This document shows, piece by piece, positions 62,167-64,000 of a DNA stretch of 64,000 nucleotides (the stretch's first letter is position 1; the number at the start of each line of letters is the position of its first letter). A program made the position numbers and the translations under genes. The notes under the pieces were generated by a model. That model saw only the letters and a list, made by a program, of their open reading frames with translations, did no database searches and had not been told where the DNA came from. Source of the DNA: G020354785 sp964461435 (GTDB lineage Bacteria > Bacteroidota > Bacteroidia > Bacteroidales > UBA10428); contig CAYWUI010000008.1 in the NCBI GenBank assembly GCA_964461435.1, positions 1 through 64,000 of the forward strand. Reading direction: 5' to 3'.

Positions 62167-64000
62167 ATGAAAATATTGGGAATTTCAGCATACTATCACG
62201 ATTCTGCAGCATCTGTCGCAGACAATGGGAAAATTATTGCGGCAGCACAGGAAGAAAGATTTACGCGGAAAAAACATGACTCATCATTCCCTGTTAATGC
62301 ATGCAGATACTGCCTTGAGTATGCCGGTTTAAAGATAAATGAGCTGGATGCCATAGCATTTTATGATAAGCCCTTTCTTAAATTTGAGAGATTGCTCGAG
62401 ACCTATTATGCTTTTGCTCCAAAAGGGCTCTTATCTTTCGTCACATCTATACCGGTATGGCTGAAAGAAAAAATCTTCCTTAAAAAGTTAATCTTTGATG
62501 AACTGAAAAAAATTGACGATTTTGATAAAAGGAAGGTCAGGCTGCTGTTCCCCGAACATCACCTTTCTCACGCCGCAAGCGCTTTTTATCCGTCACCTTT
62601 CAGGGAAGCGGCTATTGTAACAGTCGACGGTGTCGGGGAATGGGCAACTGCATCTATATGTTCAGGCTCCGCAAATAAAATTGAAGTAATAAAAGAACTC
62701 CATTTCCCGCATTCTGTTGGATTACTGTATTCATCATTCACCTTCTGGCTTGGGTTCAGGGTTAATTCAGGGGAATATAAACTTATGGGATTAGCTCCAT
62801 ATGGAAATCCGGGATCAGAAAGAGTAAAGGAATATATTAATAAAATCAAAAATGAACTGGCTGATATTAAAGAAGATGGTTCTGTATGGCTTAACCAGAA
62901 GTATTTTAATTATTCAACCGGACTCAAAATGGTTAATGAAAAAAAATGGGAGAAATTATTCGGGTTTCCCAGACGGTATCCTGAAGACAAGCTTGAGCAA
63001 CAGCATTGTGATCTGGCAATGGCTATTCAGAAAGTATCCGAAGAAATTATGATAAATATGGCCAAGGAAGCAAAAAGACTTGTCAATACGGAAAATCTCT
63101 GTCTTGCAGGAGGTGTCGCATTAAACTGCGTGGCCAATGGTAAATTGCTGCAGCTGGATATTTTCAAAAATATATTTATTCAGCCTGCTGCAGGTGATGC
63201 AGGTGGTGCAATTGGGGCCGCCCTGTCAGCATTTTACCTGTATTTTAATAATGAAAGGGGTAAAAATAATGAAGAGATAATGCGCAATGCTTACCTCGGC
63301 CCCGAATTTTCAGATCTGGATATTGAAACTACTTCAAAAAAGCTTAAGGCCAGATATACGAAATATGAAAATTTTGACGACCTGTCCGATAAAATATCAG
63401 AACTTATTGAACAGGGAAAAGTCATTGGCTGGTTTCAGGGCCGTATGGAATTCGGACCCAGAGCTTTAGGCAACAGGAGCATATTGGGAGATGCCCGCAG
63501 CAGGGATATGCAGAAAAAGCTGAATGTAAAAATAAAGTACCGTGAAAGTTTCAGACCCTTTGCTCCATCAGTGCTTGCTGAAGACACAAAAGATTATTTT
63601 GAATTAAATACTGATTCCCCTTATATGTTGCTGGTTGCCAATGTTAAAGAAGAAAGAAGGAATCAGGTCCCTCCTGATTATAACAATCTTCCTTTGCTGG
63701 AAAGATTATATTTCACAAGATCTGATATCCCTGCTGTGACTCATATTGATTTTTCAGCAAGAATACAGACAGTCCATAAAGATACCAACCCACGCTTCTG
63801 GAAGCTGATAGATGCATTTAAAAAGAAAACCGGCACCGGCCTGATTGTAAATACAAGCTTCAATGTCCGTGGAGAACCCATTGTTTGCACCCCCGAAGAT
63901 GCGTATCGCTGTTTTATGCGCACCGAGATGGATTTCCTGGTAATGGGCAACTATCTTTATGATAAGCAAAACCAACCTTCATGGCCCAAAGATGAAAGCT
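62167..64000 (+). CDS. Carbamoyltransferase (NodU/CmcH family), partial at right edge
   Basis: The frame is open from the ATG at 62167 to the window end (611 codons, no stop), so the C-terminus is missing. The N-terminal Kae1-like half (KILGISAYYHDSAASV, HHLSHAASAFY, VDGVGEWATASI) and the second half (LAGGVALNCVANGKL, WFQGRMEFGPRALGNRSILGDAR, FRPFAPSVL, NTSFNVRGEPIVCTPEDA) are typical of O-carbamoyltransferases, which use carbamoyl phosphate and ATP to modify sugars or natural products. The neighbour is the SGNH-TPR protein; the pair recalls clusters with SxtJ/DUF5989 proteins, which would lie further right. Confidence 0.92.
   Translation, partial: MKILGISAYYHDSAASVADNGKIIAAAQEERFTRKKHDSSFPVNACRYCLEYAGLKINELDAIAFYDKPFLKFERLLETYYAFAPKGLLSFVTSIPVWLKEKIFLKKLIFDELKKIDDFDKRKVRLLFPEHHLSHAASAFYPSPFREAAIVTVDGVGEWATASICSGSANKIEVIKELHFPHSVGLLYSSFTFWLGFRVNSGEYKLMGLAPYGNPGSERVKEYINKIKNELADIKEDGSVWLNQKYFNYSTGLKMVNEKKWEKLFGFPRRYPEDKLEQQHCDLAMAIQKVSEEIMINMAKEAKRLVNTENLCLAGGVALNCVANGKLLQLDIFKNIFIQPAAGDAGGAIGAALSAFYLYFNNERGKNNEEIMRNAYLGPEFSDLDIETTSKKLKARYTKYENFDDLSDKISELIEQGKVIGWFQGRMEFGPRALGNRSILGDARSRDMQKKLNVKIKYRESFRPFAPSVLAEDTKDYFELNTDSPYMLLVANVKEERRNQVPPDYNNLPLLERLYFTRSDIPAVTHIDFSARIQTVHKDTNPRFWKLIDAFKKKTGTGLIVNTSFNVRGEPIVCTPEDAYRCFMRTEMDFLVMGNYLYDKQNQPSWPKDES

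Overview
The window is AT-rich chromosomal DNA from a member of the Bacteroidota, probably a Bacteroidales-like lineage. The evidence is: C-terminal type IX secretion (T9SS) sorting domains; a TonB receptor paired with a DUF4249 lipoprotein; secreted proteins with the 'PQGINYQAVARD' N-terminus; several -7 boxes of the Bacteroidota form TAnnTTTG; an F-type ATP synthase with an 80-residue epsilon subunit; and an ECF sigma/anti-sigma pair. I saw no rRNA, CRISPR array, insertion sequence or phage module. Most of the window is core chromosome with a few accessory envelope islands.

Layout. 1-2344: a partial DUF2341-like secreted protein, an unknown soluble protein and a DUF45/YgjP metallopeptidase. 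2623-7485: an orphan HlyD-type adaptor, tsaB, a DUF3108 protein, efp and a GAF-SpoIIE phosphatase. 7482-11872 (minus): cvpA-tyrS-Wzz-like-O-antigen ligase. 12041: tRNA-Arg(CCU) with a well-formed promoter. 13838-20527: a four-gene TonB receptor/DUF4249/MG2 operon. 20564-22462: a GH16-like protein with five N-terminal repeats, no signal peptide and a mutated catalytic motif. 22601-26125: T9SS and surface proteins, a GT9 glycosyltransferase and a hydrolase. 26154-27933: atpD-atpC on the minus strand. 28906-32203: a response regulator, then DUF177-rpmF-plsX-fabH. 32347-38399: bactofilin followed by the rest of the ATP synthase (atpZ, unknown membrane protein, atpB-E-F-H-A-G).

39891-45823 is a six-gene minus-strand operon: TetR regulator, LolA-like carrier, two FtsX-type permeases, an ABC ATPase and an outer-membrane barrel. 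Its promoter overlaps a 20-bp TetR-type palindrome, and a second palindrome lies in the leader. 46302-48883 holds an ECF sigma factor, an anti-sigma-like membrane protein and an outer-membrane barrel. The same GTAAC...CGTCAC promoter lies upstream of both transcription units. 48968-56884: a degenerate E1/ThiF-like protein, a hybrid histidine kinase, a giant AsmA-like protein, a second histidine kinase and rnpA. 57094-59598: a sodium/solute symporter and the remnant of a T9SS cargo gene. 59883-64000: an SGNH-TPR membrane protein and a carbamoyltransferase that runs off the right edge.

The best leads for something new are the repeat plus pseudo-GH16 protein, the TetR-controlled LolA/FtsX/barrel module, the paired ECF promoters, the degenerate E1-like protein, and a terminator-like hairpin inside the ATP synthase operon just after the c-subunit gene.
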